A stretch of DNA of 64,000 nt from Arcuatula senhousia (taxonomy: Eukaryota; Mollusca; Bivalvia; Mytilida; Mytilidae): assembly GCA_963971305.1 (NCBI GenBank), contig OZ020316.1, forward strand, positions 17,936,745-18,000,744, written 5' to 3'. Under the pieces are notes generated by a model. The model had not been told where the DNA came from and did not search any database. It saw nothing but the letters and a program-made list of their open reading frames with translations. A program made the position numbers and the translations under genes. This document shows, piece by piece, positions 1 to 9,600 of the stretch (positions within the stretch are counted from its first letter, which is position 1; every line of letters starts with the position of its first letter).

Positions 1-736
1 GGGACCTTTTAAAGTTCTCGGAGAACATACAAACTTATCAAAAACGTGGGAACAATATTTAAAGAGATTCGAATATTATCTCAGAGCTACCGGAATAAGT
101 AAAGATGATCAAAAACGTGCGTTACTACTTCATATTTCGGGGGAAGAAGTTCAAGACATTGTAGACACATTAAATGACACTGGAACTCGTTACGATGAAC
201 TGAAAGCATCACTTACAACGTATTTCAATCCAAAGAAGCACATTTCGTACGAAAGACATGTATTCCGTAAAGCAGAACAACGCGAAGATGAAATAATTGA
301 CAATTTCATAGTTAGACTTTCGAAGCTTGCAGTTTCTTGCGAGTACGCACCCGATCAAAGGGAGGACATGATCCGAGATCAAGTGGTTGACGGATGCAAA
401 TCGACCGACCTCAGAAGGAAGTTTCTAGCCACAGAAAACCTGACATTGGACAAAGTTCGTAAAATTTCAAGAACGTTTGAACTTGCAACGTCTCACGCTG
501 AGAAAATGGAAAATGGAACAAGCGCACCGACCGATTCAAAGGAAGAAGAAGTCAACAAGCTTCAGAGAAAGAAGAGAACTCAATTCAAACCGCGAGGAGC
601 ACCAAAAGCGTTCAGCAAACCGTTCGCGTCGCATAACCGGCAAAGTTCTACCGCTAAGTGTTACAGGTGTGGAGATATTGGTCATTATGGAAGAGATTGT
701 AGGAAAACGCAAGATGAGAAATGTAGGAAGTGCTGA
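1..736 (+). pseudogene. gag (partial, interrupted) of Ty3/gypsy element, copy 1
   Basis: The reading frame is open from the first bases of the window, where it is already inside gag. It would form the nucleocapsid-type structural protein that packages element RNA. A CCHC zinc knuckle (C-x2-C-x4-H-x4-C) is encoded at about 661-700. A second knuckle begins at about 724 but is cut by TGA at 734-736. The remaining GH and C positions of that knuckle follow in the same frame downstream. The stop is therefore a nonsense change inside a conserved motif, or conceivably a readthrough site before protease; no pseudoknot or other readthrough signal was evident. Copy 2 carries the same stop. Confidence 0.9.
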
Positions 737-757
737 AAACCCGGACATTTCGCAAGA

Positions 758-1228
758 GTGTGCAAAACCAAGCAGTTCGGTAGGGTAAATACTATTAATC
801 AATCAAAGGAAAGCGAAAGCGATTCAGAGGATTTTTTTTCAGTTATTGGAAAGGCGGATGACAATGCATGTATGCTTTTGCAAATAGAAGGTCAGTCAAT
901 TAATGTTTTAATAGACTCGGGCTCAACAGTCAATGCTATAGATAAGAAAACTTTTCACAAAATAAAAACATCTGAAACTACCCTTGAGAAAACGAATGCA
1001 AAGATATACCCCTACGGCGGTGACATTCCAATACCTCTTATCGGCAAATCAAAATTGAGTGTAAAAGTTAACAACGAATCACGTGACATAGAGTTTCAGA
1101 TTATCAAGGGAAATGGTAAACCGTTGCTAGGGAGAAGGTCAGCAACAGAGCTAGACCCTACTACACATAGGTTCTTTCAATATCGTAGAAAGGTCAACGA
1201 CCGAGGAAATAATCGGGTCATATCGTGA
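758..1228 (+). pseudogene. Retroviral-type aspartic protease region, copy 1
   Basis: This frame continues that of gag after the TGA. It encodes the DSG active-site triad in a hydrophobic context (LIDSGST, codons near 910-930) and a downstream LLGR flap-end motif, as in pepsin-like retrotransposon proteases that process Gag-Pol. The frame loses similarity after about 1150 and ends at a TGA at 1226-1228, while the RT frame opens in another phase. A frameshift therefore separates protease from RT. Copy 1 keeps the whole protease core. Copy 2 has an extra nonsense codon within it. Confidence 0.85.
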
Positions 1229-1250
1229 CAGATTTGAAGGCTTAGGGAAA

Positions 1251-2804
1251 TTGAAGGATTATAAATTAGAGCTTCATATCAACGAATCCGTTCAGCCCGT
1301 TGCGCAAATTGCACGAAAAATACCATTCAAAATGAAAAAGCAACTAGAACAAAAGTTAAAAGAGTTAGAAGAGTCAGATGTTATTGAGAAAGTTCAGGGT
1401 CCAACTCCGTGGGTATCTCCGTTAGTTGTTGTCCCAAAAGCCAATTCTGATATAAGAGTATGCGTAGATATGAGAAGAGCAAATCAGGCTATTCAAAGAG
1501 AACGATTCCCTATGCCAAACATTGAAGACATATTGCAACAAATGAATGGGGCGTCCTTGTTTTCAAGACTCGATTTGAAGCAATCGTTTCATCAAATTGA
1601 ACTAGATGAGTCGTCCCGATAGATAACAACGTTCGTGTGTCACAAAGGACTGTATAGGTACAAAAGGTTGATGTTTGGAATTAATGCAGCACCTGAAATC
1701 CACCAGCGTATAATACAGCAAATTTTGCAAGACATACCAAATTGCAAAAACAACGCCGATGATATCATCATATTTGCAAAATCACAAGAAGAGCATGATC
1801 AGACTCTCAAAGCAGTCATGCAAAGGTTAAGAGAGAAAAACCTGACACTTAACGAAAGCAAATGTGAATTTAACAAAACTAGTTTAAGATTTCTAGGACA
1901 CAATCTGTCAAAAGATGGCGTCAGACCAGACCAGGCCAAAATCGAAGCCGTTAACAGTTTTGTTACTCCAAAGAACCCGACTGAGGTTAAAAGTTTTCTA
2001 GGCTTAGTTAACTTTTGCGCGAAATATATTCGTGATTTCGCAACACTTTCCGAGCCGTTGAGAAAGTTAACCAGGAAAGACGTTAAATGGGAATGGAACG
2101 AATCCCAGGAAACCGCGTTCGAGAAGCTTAAGCAAAGTCTCAAAAGTGCCGACGTAATGAGCTACTACAACCAAGATGCAGAAACAAGTCTAATTGTCGA
2201 CGGAAGTCCGTTTGGAGTTGGCGCAATTCTAAACCAAAAACAACCCGATGGAAATGACAAACCAGTCGCATACGCAAGTAGAACATTGTCAGATGTCGAA
2301 CGACGATATTCGCAAACTGAGCGCGAAGCGTTGAGTGTATACTGGGCAATTAAGAAATTCGGTATGTACTTGTACGGCATGAACTTTACCGTCTACACAG
2401 ACCACAAACCGCTTGAAAGGATATTCACAGCTGTACACGAGGCACCGGCAAGGATTCAAAAGTGGGTACTAGATCTTCAACCACACAACTTCAAAGTGAC
2501 GTATTTACCTGGCCATTTAAATGCCGCTGACATATTATCTCGTTCACCAACTACCGAGACAAGTAGCAACAACAATGAAACAGAAGACTTCGTGTGTTAC
2601 GTTGCGCAAAACGCGATACCGAAAGCAATGACAATTGACGAAATCAAAGCCGAATCTGAAAATGACAGAACGCTAAGCAAAGTTAGACAATGTATCGAAA
2701 ACAACAGATGGGAAAAACGAGGTGATGTACATCCTTATTACACCGTACGCAAGGATTTGACAGTTTATGGTTCGTTGATATTAAGTAATACCGCAAAAGC
2801 TTAG
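1251..2804 (+). pseudogene. Reverse transcriptase and RNase H of Ty3/gypsy element, copy 1
   Basis: The first half has RT fingers and palm motifs (WVSPLVVVPK, RVCVDMRRAN, FSRLDLKQSFHQI). A TAG at 1620-1622 interrupts the frame directly after the first catalytic palm motif. The same frame resumes with LMFGINAAPE and the xADD catalytic aspartates (NADDIIIF, about 1755-1780). It then shows connection and RNase H features: LIVDGSPFGVGAIL, a YASR block and YTDHKPL. There is no natural ATG; the frame is only one segment of the former polyprotein. It ends at TAG 2802-2804, beyond which integrase lies in another phase, pointing to a second frameshift near 2780-2805. The enzyme would copy element RNA into DNA if intact. 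Confidence 0.9.
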
Positions 2805-2814
2805 AGCTCGTACA

Positions 2815-3843
2815 TTGAAATTAGCTCACGAGAGCCATCAAGGCGTTTTCAAAACGAAACAATTAATTCGCGAGAAAGTTTGGTGGCCGAAACTAGACGA
2901 AGATGTAGAGGACACCATACGAACGTGCCAAACTTGTCAATTAATGTCAAACCACCCGCAACCGCCGCCGATTATTCCGACAAAACTTCCTGAGAGACCG
3001 TGGCAAAAACTAGGAATTGATCTGACCGGTCCGTTCACAAACAACGAATATCTGCTAGTAATTGTTGACTATTATTCGCGCTTTCCAGAAGTTGAAATAA
3101 TTCGTTCGATCACTAGTGCAACAATAATCAACAAGTTGAGGAAAATATTCGCTGTACATGGAATATGTTCTGAACTTTTATCAGATAATGGAAGTCAATT
3201 CGTGTTCGAAGAATTCAAAGAATTCCTAAACGAAATGGGAATTGAGCACACACGCGTAACACCGTATTGGGCAAGAGCCAATGGACTTGTGGAAAATTTC
3301 AACAAATCGCTGAAGAAAACCATACGAGCAGCGCGTGCCGAACAAAAGGATTGGCATACTGAACTTTATACCTTCTTGTTACAGTATCGTTCTACTCCGC
3401 ATGTAACTACAGGAAAAGCGCCGGCCGAACTTCTATTCAATCGCGCCGTTACAACGAAGATGCCACAGATGTCAACACAGAAAGCACCACAAACTCTCCG
3501 TAACCGAGATAACATTAGAAAGGAAAGAATGAAACAATATGCAGACAAACGAATGGGACATACTTTTTATAAATTTTATGAAGGACAAAATGCTATAGTT
3601 ATGAGGAATGATGAAAATAAAATGTCCAGCCGATACCATGACAAACTTTATAAAGTTATTCGTCAAAAGGGAACAAGTGTCAAACTAAGAGCACCTAATG
3701 GACAGACAATTTATCGTAATGTTTCACATGTGCGACCTTACTTTGGAATGTACACAAACACACGTGTTGATCGCCGTCAAAACAAAGCTAGACCGATCAG
3801 ACAAATAAAACCTCCAGAGAGATTTAATGACTTTGTAAGATAA
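2815..3843 (+). pseudogene. Integrase of Ty3/gypsy element, copy 1
   Basis: The N-terminal zinc-binding HHCC module is visible (AHESHQG, then CQTCQ). The DDE catalytic core follows: first Asp in GIDLTGPF, second in LLSDNGSQF and the Glu in GLVENFNKSL. The tail resembles the GPY/F region (SSRYHDKLYKVI, HVRPYF). The segment is open to TAA at 3841-3843, about 340 residues, so the integrase module is the best-kept part of the element. It is joined to RNase H by a frame change and has no start codon of its own. Copy 2 differs by one Pro-to-His change at base 2989 (49564) and a silent change. Confidence 0.9.
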
Positions 3844-4149
3844 TTTTAGTCGCGACCGTTACACGTGAAGGTCATCTACAGTGCAAAGATCAGTGACTCA
3901 TTCATGTCTTGTTGTAAGAGAGAGAGAGAGAATAAATGGCAGTTTTATGACTTTATATTTTCACATGCAAAGATGTTAAGTTACACTTTACTATTAATTT
4001 GAATTTTAAATATTTTGATAATTTCACATTTATGGACTTTTAAAAGTTAAATAAGATTTTATGTTTATAAAGTATATAAAGTTAAATTTAATTGATAATG
4101 CTGTTTTGTATTTCATTCATGAAAGTTTCTATCTAAAACAAAGGAGGGA
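3844..4149 (+). other. Gypsy 3' untranslated region and polypurine tract, copy 1
   Basis: AT-rich, no reading frame. It contains a short GA run at about 3918-3934. A purine tract (AAAGGAGGGA, 4140-4149) abuts the 3' LTR, the usual position of the plus-strand priming site. Confidence 0.75.
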
Positions 4150-4322
4150 TGTAATGTATTAATAGATTAGCCTATGAATGCAAGTGGGCGGAGCGATAGT
4201 TCACGTGCTGTCTGCATGCTCTGTGTTCTTGATGTCCATGTAACTATGTAGATTATGAGTTTTAGTAATAGATGTTGTAAAACCAATATGTCGTATTTTA
4301 TACACGAGTTCTAGCCATTACA
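4150..4322 (+). repeat. 3' LTR of Ty3/gypsy element, copy 1 (173 bp)
   Basis: It begins TGTAATG and ends ATTACA, so the ends are TG...CA with a short inverted repeat. It matches the copy-2 LTRs at 46254-46426 and 50725-50897; the 5' LTR there differs at one base (CTGTATGC versus CTGTCTGC). It is followed by ATTGG at 4323-4327, the 5-bp target duplication also seen before the 5' LTR in copy 2. Confidence 0.93.
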
Positions 4323-4345
4323 ATTGGTACCTCTGCTTCTTTAAT
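4323..4345 (+). repeat. Right-hand remnant of PLE 3' tail, target of the gypsy insertion, copy 1
   Basis: ATTGGTACCTCTGCTTCTTT is the 3' terminus of the dispersed PLE tail (compare 20925-20942 and 21517-21545). The rest of this tail lies left of the gypsy element, seen in copy 2 at 46150-46253. Confidence 0.8.
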
Positions 4346-4746
4346 TTCCTTCTCGGACATTTCATTATGTTCATTATAAATACCATAAAAATCATAGACC
4401 TGTATATCAGAATTTACTATATTAATATACAGGTATATAGAAAAATAGAGTTTAAGTTTTTTTTTTTTTCAGTACTAACAGGTAAAGAGTTTCATGTTCT
4501 TTCTTTTATCTTTTCACGTATTTTTGGTAGTCATAAAATAAAACATATCAGTGAATACCGGTTTTATCAAACATGAAAAAAATACCCAACTCGCCGTCGG
4601 CTTGGTGATTATTATTTAATTCGGGTTGATATAACCTGGTATTAACCTCTTTCAAGGTAAAAAAATGTAAAATGTTTGACAGTATTTATTACTTGCAAAG
4701 TCATTTTTATATGTTTATAGGCTCCGTTTTAGACCTCAGCTAACTA
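4346..4746. other. Non-coding, with a dispersed repeat at about 4546-4655
   Basis: AT-rich intronic sequence of the minus-strand secreted-protein gene. TATCAGTGAATACCGGTTTT and the following ATTCGGGTTGATA..ACCTG recur at about 45734-45815, on the other side of the gypsy element, so this is a short dispersed repeat. No reading frame of note. Confidence 0.5.
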
Positions 4747-6172
4747 TAATGGCCCTGTCACACTATAACGTTTTAGCCAACGTGTGCCGAACGTTCGAAT
4801 AATTTTCGAATTAATTAACACGTTGACAGTCGCTGTAAAATATTTCAAAAAATATCTCGGTGAACGACAACAAAGCGTCAGACTAACTACCTGCAACGCA
4901 CAAGAAACTTATTCAAAACTTATCTATAGCGTTTGTCCGGCGTACTTGACGTTTGCCTAGCGCATGTGTGACGACTGCAGAACGCATTCATTGCGTTAGT
5001 CTAACTTGTAATTTTTTCTCTCGGTGGGGACACCTAGGATTTAATTTGTTCTTTTCTTTAGTATTATTTCCAGTAGCCCAAATAGATCTATTATCTGGCT
5101 TAAATGTATTGCTGGATAAATTAATAATTATAGATACATCATGTGAATTTTGTTTCGTTATAAAAAATATTGGTTTTCAGCGTTCCGGAAATATGATTGT
5201 ATGATTATTCTAAAGCCGTTTTTTAACCTATAGTGATGATTTTTGCACTCTAAAAGAATAAAATATAGTGTAGATTTTATATTTTGATATGTCAAAAATA
5301 TACAGAGAGTAATGCATGCGCCTGTTAACAAACTCTCAAAATCTCAAATTAGTATATACATGTAAGAAATACCGGTATGTAGAGTTTGCCTAGCATCCTT
5401 TTTATAGCACAACGCGTGTGCTTATTGAATATGAAAAAACACATTATTTCAAATGAGTATTAAAGTTAGACTGTCGTTACTCGTTGAATTTGAGTATTTT
5501 TCTACCAAAGACATGTCCACCGAAAACACGACAGGTGTATTACAATTTGAAAGAATTACTTTCAATTCCAGACCATCTAAGTTCAAGATCTTTTTGGCTT
5601 TGTTCATTGTTTTTTTTTTATAAAAATATTTTTTTTCAGGTTTGAATTAGTATTTGAAGCTTTTGAAATTGACTTTCCCCCTTGTAATTCAATCTAACTT
5701 ATAACATTCTTGGGCTGATACGCTACTCGTTCGTTACAATGACGCTCTGTGCGCTCTGTACACGTTTTAGACACGTTGAATAGGTTTCTTGGTCGTTAGA
5801 CTGACGCTAGACGTGCGCTGCATTATCGCTAGACACGTTCGTTGCCATTTAGCTCAGCGTTCGTCAAACGCATTTCAACGTGCGCACAACGACCACATAG
5901 CGTAAATCAGCGTGTGTATAACGTCCTTCTAACTTATGCCTAGCGTTCGAAAAATTTATTTCTAACACGTTGGCGAACGTCGGAAATTTTAAGCATGTTG
6001 AAAATTTTGCGCCGCACACGGCGTTCACCAACGCACGCTGACGTTCGATAACGTGTTTGTAGCGTGTTCATAACGTGTACAAAACTTACGCAACAAGCAC
6101 CAGCGTGTTGAAAATATATTCTAAAACGTTGACACACGTTGGCTAAAACGTTATAGTGTGACAGGGCCATTA
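4747..6172. mobile_element. 1.4-kb non-autonomous TIR DNA element, copy 1
   Basis: The two ends are perfect inverted repeats of about 40 bp: 4747-4786 begins TAATGGCCCTGTCACACT, and 6133-6172 is its reverse complement. The target duplication is ambiguous; TA just outside ATGGCC is the simplest reading. The outer ~300-400 bases on each side are packed with variants of AACGT/ACGTT in both orientations, like subterminal transposase-binding sites. The centre (about 5000-5700) is AT-rich. No transposase frame is present. Confidence 0.85.
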
Positions 6173-6267
6173 ATAGGTTATTGCCTATTTTTTGTTCGAA
6201 AAAGATACCGTGATGTGCATTATCTTACAATTTCGAAAGGAAATAAACTGAGGAACGTTAATATTAC
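6173..6267. other. Short non-coding spacer
   Basis: Nothing recognisable; intronic to the minus-strand gene. Confidence 0.4.
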
Positions 6268-6532
6268 GGGACCGACCATTTAACTTGGTTTTTTCCTAAA
6301 AAAATATTCTGAAAAATATTTTTGATAAAAAAAATATTTTGGCAGCTGAGGGTAAGAAAAAAAATATTCTGAAGAAAGATTTCTGCTTTAAAAAAAATAA
6401 TGCTGATAACGAAAAATAATATTCTGTCGCGACGCCTTCGAAAATTAATATATTTGTCAGCGCTTTGCGCGGAAAAAAAATTCTGATCAAAACAAAAAAC
6501 CAAGCCCCCCTTCAAGTTAAATGGTCCGTCCC
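6268..6532. mobile_element. Small inverted-repeat MITE (GGACCATTTAACTT family), copy 1
   Basis: The ends are GGGACCGACCATTTAACTTG and its near-perfect reverse complement at 6513-6532 (one mismatch). The interior is A-rich with AATATTCTG motifs and is itself loosely palindromic. The same family occurs whole at 40465-40777 and as fragments near 43557 and 45630. No coding capacity. Confidence 0.8.
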
Positions 6533-6639
6533 TAAGTCGAACATGCATGTATTTCCTACGTTGTTAAATGCGCTTCTAAAATTATTCTGATTTGCATTTC
6601 AATGTATGTATTTTAACTGTTGTGTCCTGTATCCCTTAC

Positions 6640-9600
6640 CTGACTTTATGCTCGAGTTTACAAATCTCTCCTCATCAAATGATATCTCAGAATCAGGTGG
6701 ACCAGTGAATTTTATTGTGACGTCATAACTTATATTATCTAATCTTACGCGTTGAACAGATACCATTTTGAAGTCCATGTCAGCCAAAGGTCTTATAACC
6801 TGAAAGAAAAGAATACGACATCCATGCTTGTAGATAACACTAAAAAATGTTTAAGACGATACGGACTTGCAATTGATTATAATTGAATAAATTTTGGGCC
6901 TTGATTGGAAAAATTGCAATTAACGTGCAAGACTTGAATGAATGTTCAAAATAGATTAAGGTAAGAACTATTGAGGAAATGTAAATTAAATAAGCAGAGG
7001 CACCAAAGGGGCATTCTAGTGTCAAAAGTCCGAAAAGGCAACGACAAAACCGGTAAACATGAACAAGAACAGCACAGGGAAACACAAAACATAAAAACAA
7101 CCGAACAGAAATCAACAACGCGAACTCAAGTCGTAACAAGAGTGAACTCGGGTGCTCCGGAAGAGTAAGCGGTTCCTGCCTGCTATAGCACACCCGCCGC
7201 GCTGCCACTTTCCAATTCAGTGTGTCAAATCCGGTAAAGGAAGACAAAACAAAACCCTATGACAAACCGACATCTGCACTCATCTGAGAGATAGAAATCC
7301 CATATTTATCTATGAGTACATGGTGTCTACCGTAAAATTTCTTGAGTGAAGACAGCAACCGAGGAGCAACATAACCCTGTGTTAGCAATTTCTGTGTCAA
7401 ACGTGACGCTCTGCCAAGGAAATCGATGTAACTCCCACAAGCTCTGGAGTAACGAATCAATTGTGATACGTAAACTCCATAAGCTGGAGCGGACGGAATG
7501 TTGCTACACACGAAGGGAAAGTTGACGATTGGGAAGTTGAAGTCATCACGTTTGTCATAGAGCTTTGTTGATAGTTTTCCTTGAGAGTATATTTCGAGAT
7601 GTAGATCTAAATATGAAGCAGACTTCCTAGAATCCGTTGTGTCCTTTATCTCAAGTTCCGGGGGATATATGAGATGGAGAAAGTCACCAAATCGAGAATT
7701 GTTCAGTGAAAGGACATCATCAATATAACGGAACGTGAGGTTAAAAGAGAGAGCTAGTCTACGATCTTTTTTGTCTAGAAGAGATTGTAAGAAGTCTGCT
7801 TCATATGAATGAAGAAACAAATCAGCAAGCAAAGGTGCACAATTAGTGCCCATTGGAATCCCTATTGTTTGCTGAAAAACACGTCCACCAAACTGAACAA
7901 ATATGTTGTCTATAAGAAAGTTGAGCATGTCGATTATTTGATCTTCTGTAAATTTGTTCTTACTTTTAGACTCATTGATGGCGAAGTAAGTCTTATTATA
8001 ACCGACTACCAGATATTTGTACCTGCGTTTTCCATTCTTTTTGAAAAAACTGCGTTTAATCAGCTGTGCCAATCGTGACTTGAGTTGTTCATGTGGAATA
8101 GAAGTGTAAAGTGTGGAGAAATCGAAAGTCTTGATGCTGTTGCAAGATGAAACTGATTTAGAGTTAAGAATCTCCATCAGTTCTTTCGAATTCTTCAGGA
8201 TCCACATTTGATCGACACCATTTCTAGAATAACAACAATCGTAATATTTCTGGAGGCCGGATTTTATTGCCGTCAGTATTGAGGTCAACAGGACTGAAAG
8301 AGGTTTAGTGGTACATTTCGATGACCCTGCAATGAAGCGCTGTTTGTATGGATTTTTATGTAATTTAGGAATCCAATACAAGGATGGAATGTCATCATTG
8401 TCAGCACCAACAGAGAGCCCGAAGGAGGAAATGACAGATTTATGATTGTCAATAATTTCCTCCTTAGACAATGTTGTAGCTGTGTACGTGCTGCTATTGT
8501 TAGTACAACTAACCCCTAATTCAACTGTCAAGCACTCAATATAGTGTTTTTTGCACACAAAAATGATGTTATTTGGTGCTTTGTCTGCAGGTACAACAAC
8601 ATATTTGTCGTGTAAGGTGGACAGTGTTTTTGCAACATCAGCGTTGTTAAATATGGATGTTGCTTTAGTGCTCATTGAGCTCTTCAAAGAATTAATTCGT
8701 TTCAAAATCAATAACCTCACAGCTTTAACCCACTCTGACAAAACGTCCGTTTCTTTCTCCTGTTCTTTCTTGGCCCATTTTCTGGCATAGTCTTCAACTG
8801 AATCCATAATTGTTTTAAAATTATGGTTCCAGTTGATACGTCTAGGCTCACGGTATTTTGGTCCTTTAGCCAAAACATCGCGAAGTAAATCATTTTCCAC
8901 GATGTTTAGGTCACCAGTTATAACGTGGCCAGAGGGACTATAATTGAATGGGGACTTTTCACAAGAACAGTCTGGAGGTTTTGCTTTGAGGTCATTGATT
9001 TGGAAATCCCGCAACACTTGTTTGTAGTTGAAGACCTTGGGTGCAATAGTGGAAGTATAGGTATAAGAGATGATTGGAATACTTTTATCTTTGAAATAAG
9101 GAGGAATATGTGCCGTAACAGATTTATGATGTAGAATATTTCCTAAATTTATGGCATCTAAACCTTTGTTTAAAAAGGGTAGTGAGAGAAAAGAACGGTT
9201 GTCTTTGCTGTTTTCGTGTGGAACTCCAACAGGTTTGAATAAGCGGTTGTAACCGATATCAAGCACAATAGCGATTAGTCGGTAAAGGTTAAACTTAAAA
9301 CTAAACGGCAATTTGCAATAATATAAAATATAAATGCTTATCACAATCAGCTTTTTACAAAATATGTTTATCTGTTCTGACAAGCTTTAATTTCTATAAA
9401 AATTAAAATGACAACAAAGTTCCAGACAATAAATTTTGCTACGCCTGATGCGCGTTTCGTCTATACAAGACTCATCAGAGGCGCTCTGCCTAAAATATTG
9501 AAAAAGCCATAAACATATACATATATATGATTATGAAGAGTATAGAACAATAAAACCAAAAAATACCAAACTAAAACATTAGTTGATAAATGTGAGATTT

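Larger units (their letters stand above)
1..4322 (+). mobile_element. Ty3/gypsy LTR retrotransposon, copy 1, 5' end outside window
   Basis: The order gag, aspartic protease, reverse transcriptase, RNase H, integrase, polypurine tract, 3' LTR is that of Metaviridae (Ty3/gypsy). The left LTR and first gag codons are cut by the window edge; the complete form is at 46254-50897. There is no env-like frame after integrase. Coding is broken by a stop in gag, a frame change between protease and RT, a stop in RT, and a frame change between RNase H and integrase. The same breaks occur in copy 2, so they predate the duplication. The element is non-autonomous as it stands. Confidence 0.95.

Noticed and set aside
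734..736. Considered as a selenocysteine or programmed recoding site
   Set aside because: The stop replaces a position in a conserved zinc knuckle and the element has three other coding breaks, so a plain nonsense mutation is more likely; kept only as a point to test.
2140..2380. Minus-strand frames under RT/RNase H and under integrase
   Set aside because: Shadows of the gypsy coding strand.
5940..6170. 76-codon minus-strand frame beginning MALSHYNVLANVCQRF
   Set aside because: It starts inside the terminal inverted repeat of the 1.4-kb element and runs over subterminal repeats; no transposase similarity.
6264..6548. 94-codon frame rich in FFF/IFF
   Set aside because: It is the T/A-rich interior of a MITE read through; the same motif pattern recurs in the copy at 40465.
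6840..7247. 135-codon minus-strand frame and similar frames at 20744, 21226 and 32733 (LLTLPEHPSSLLxRLEFALL)
   Set aside because: All are frames through the PLE 3' tail. The tail is non-coding by position (after the stop codon) and the frame is not consistently kept.
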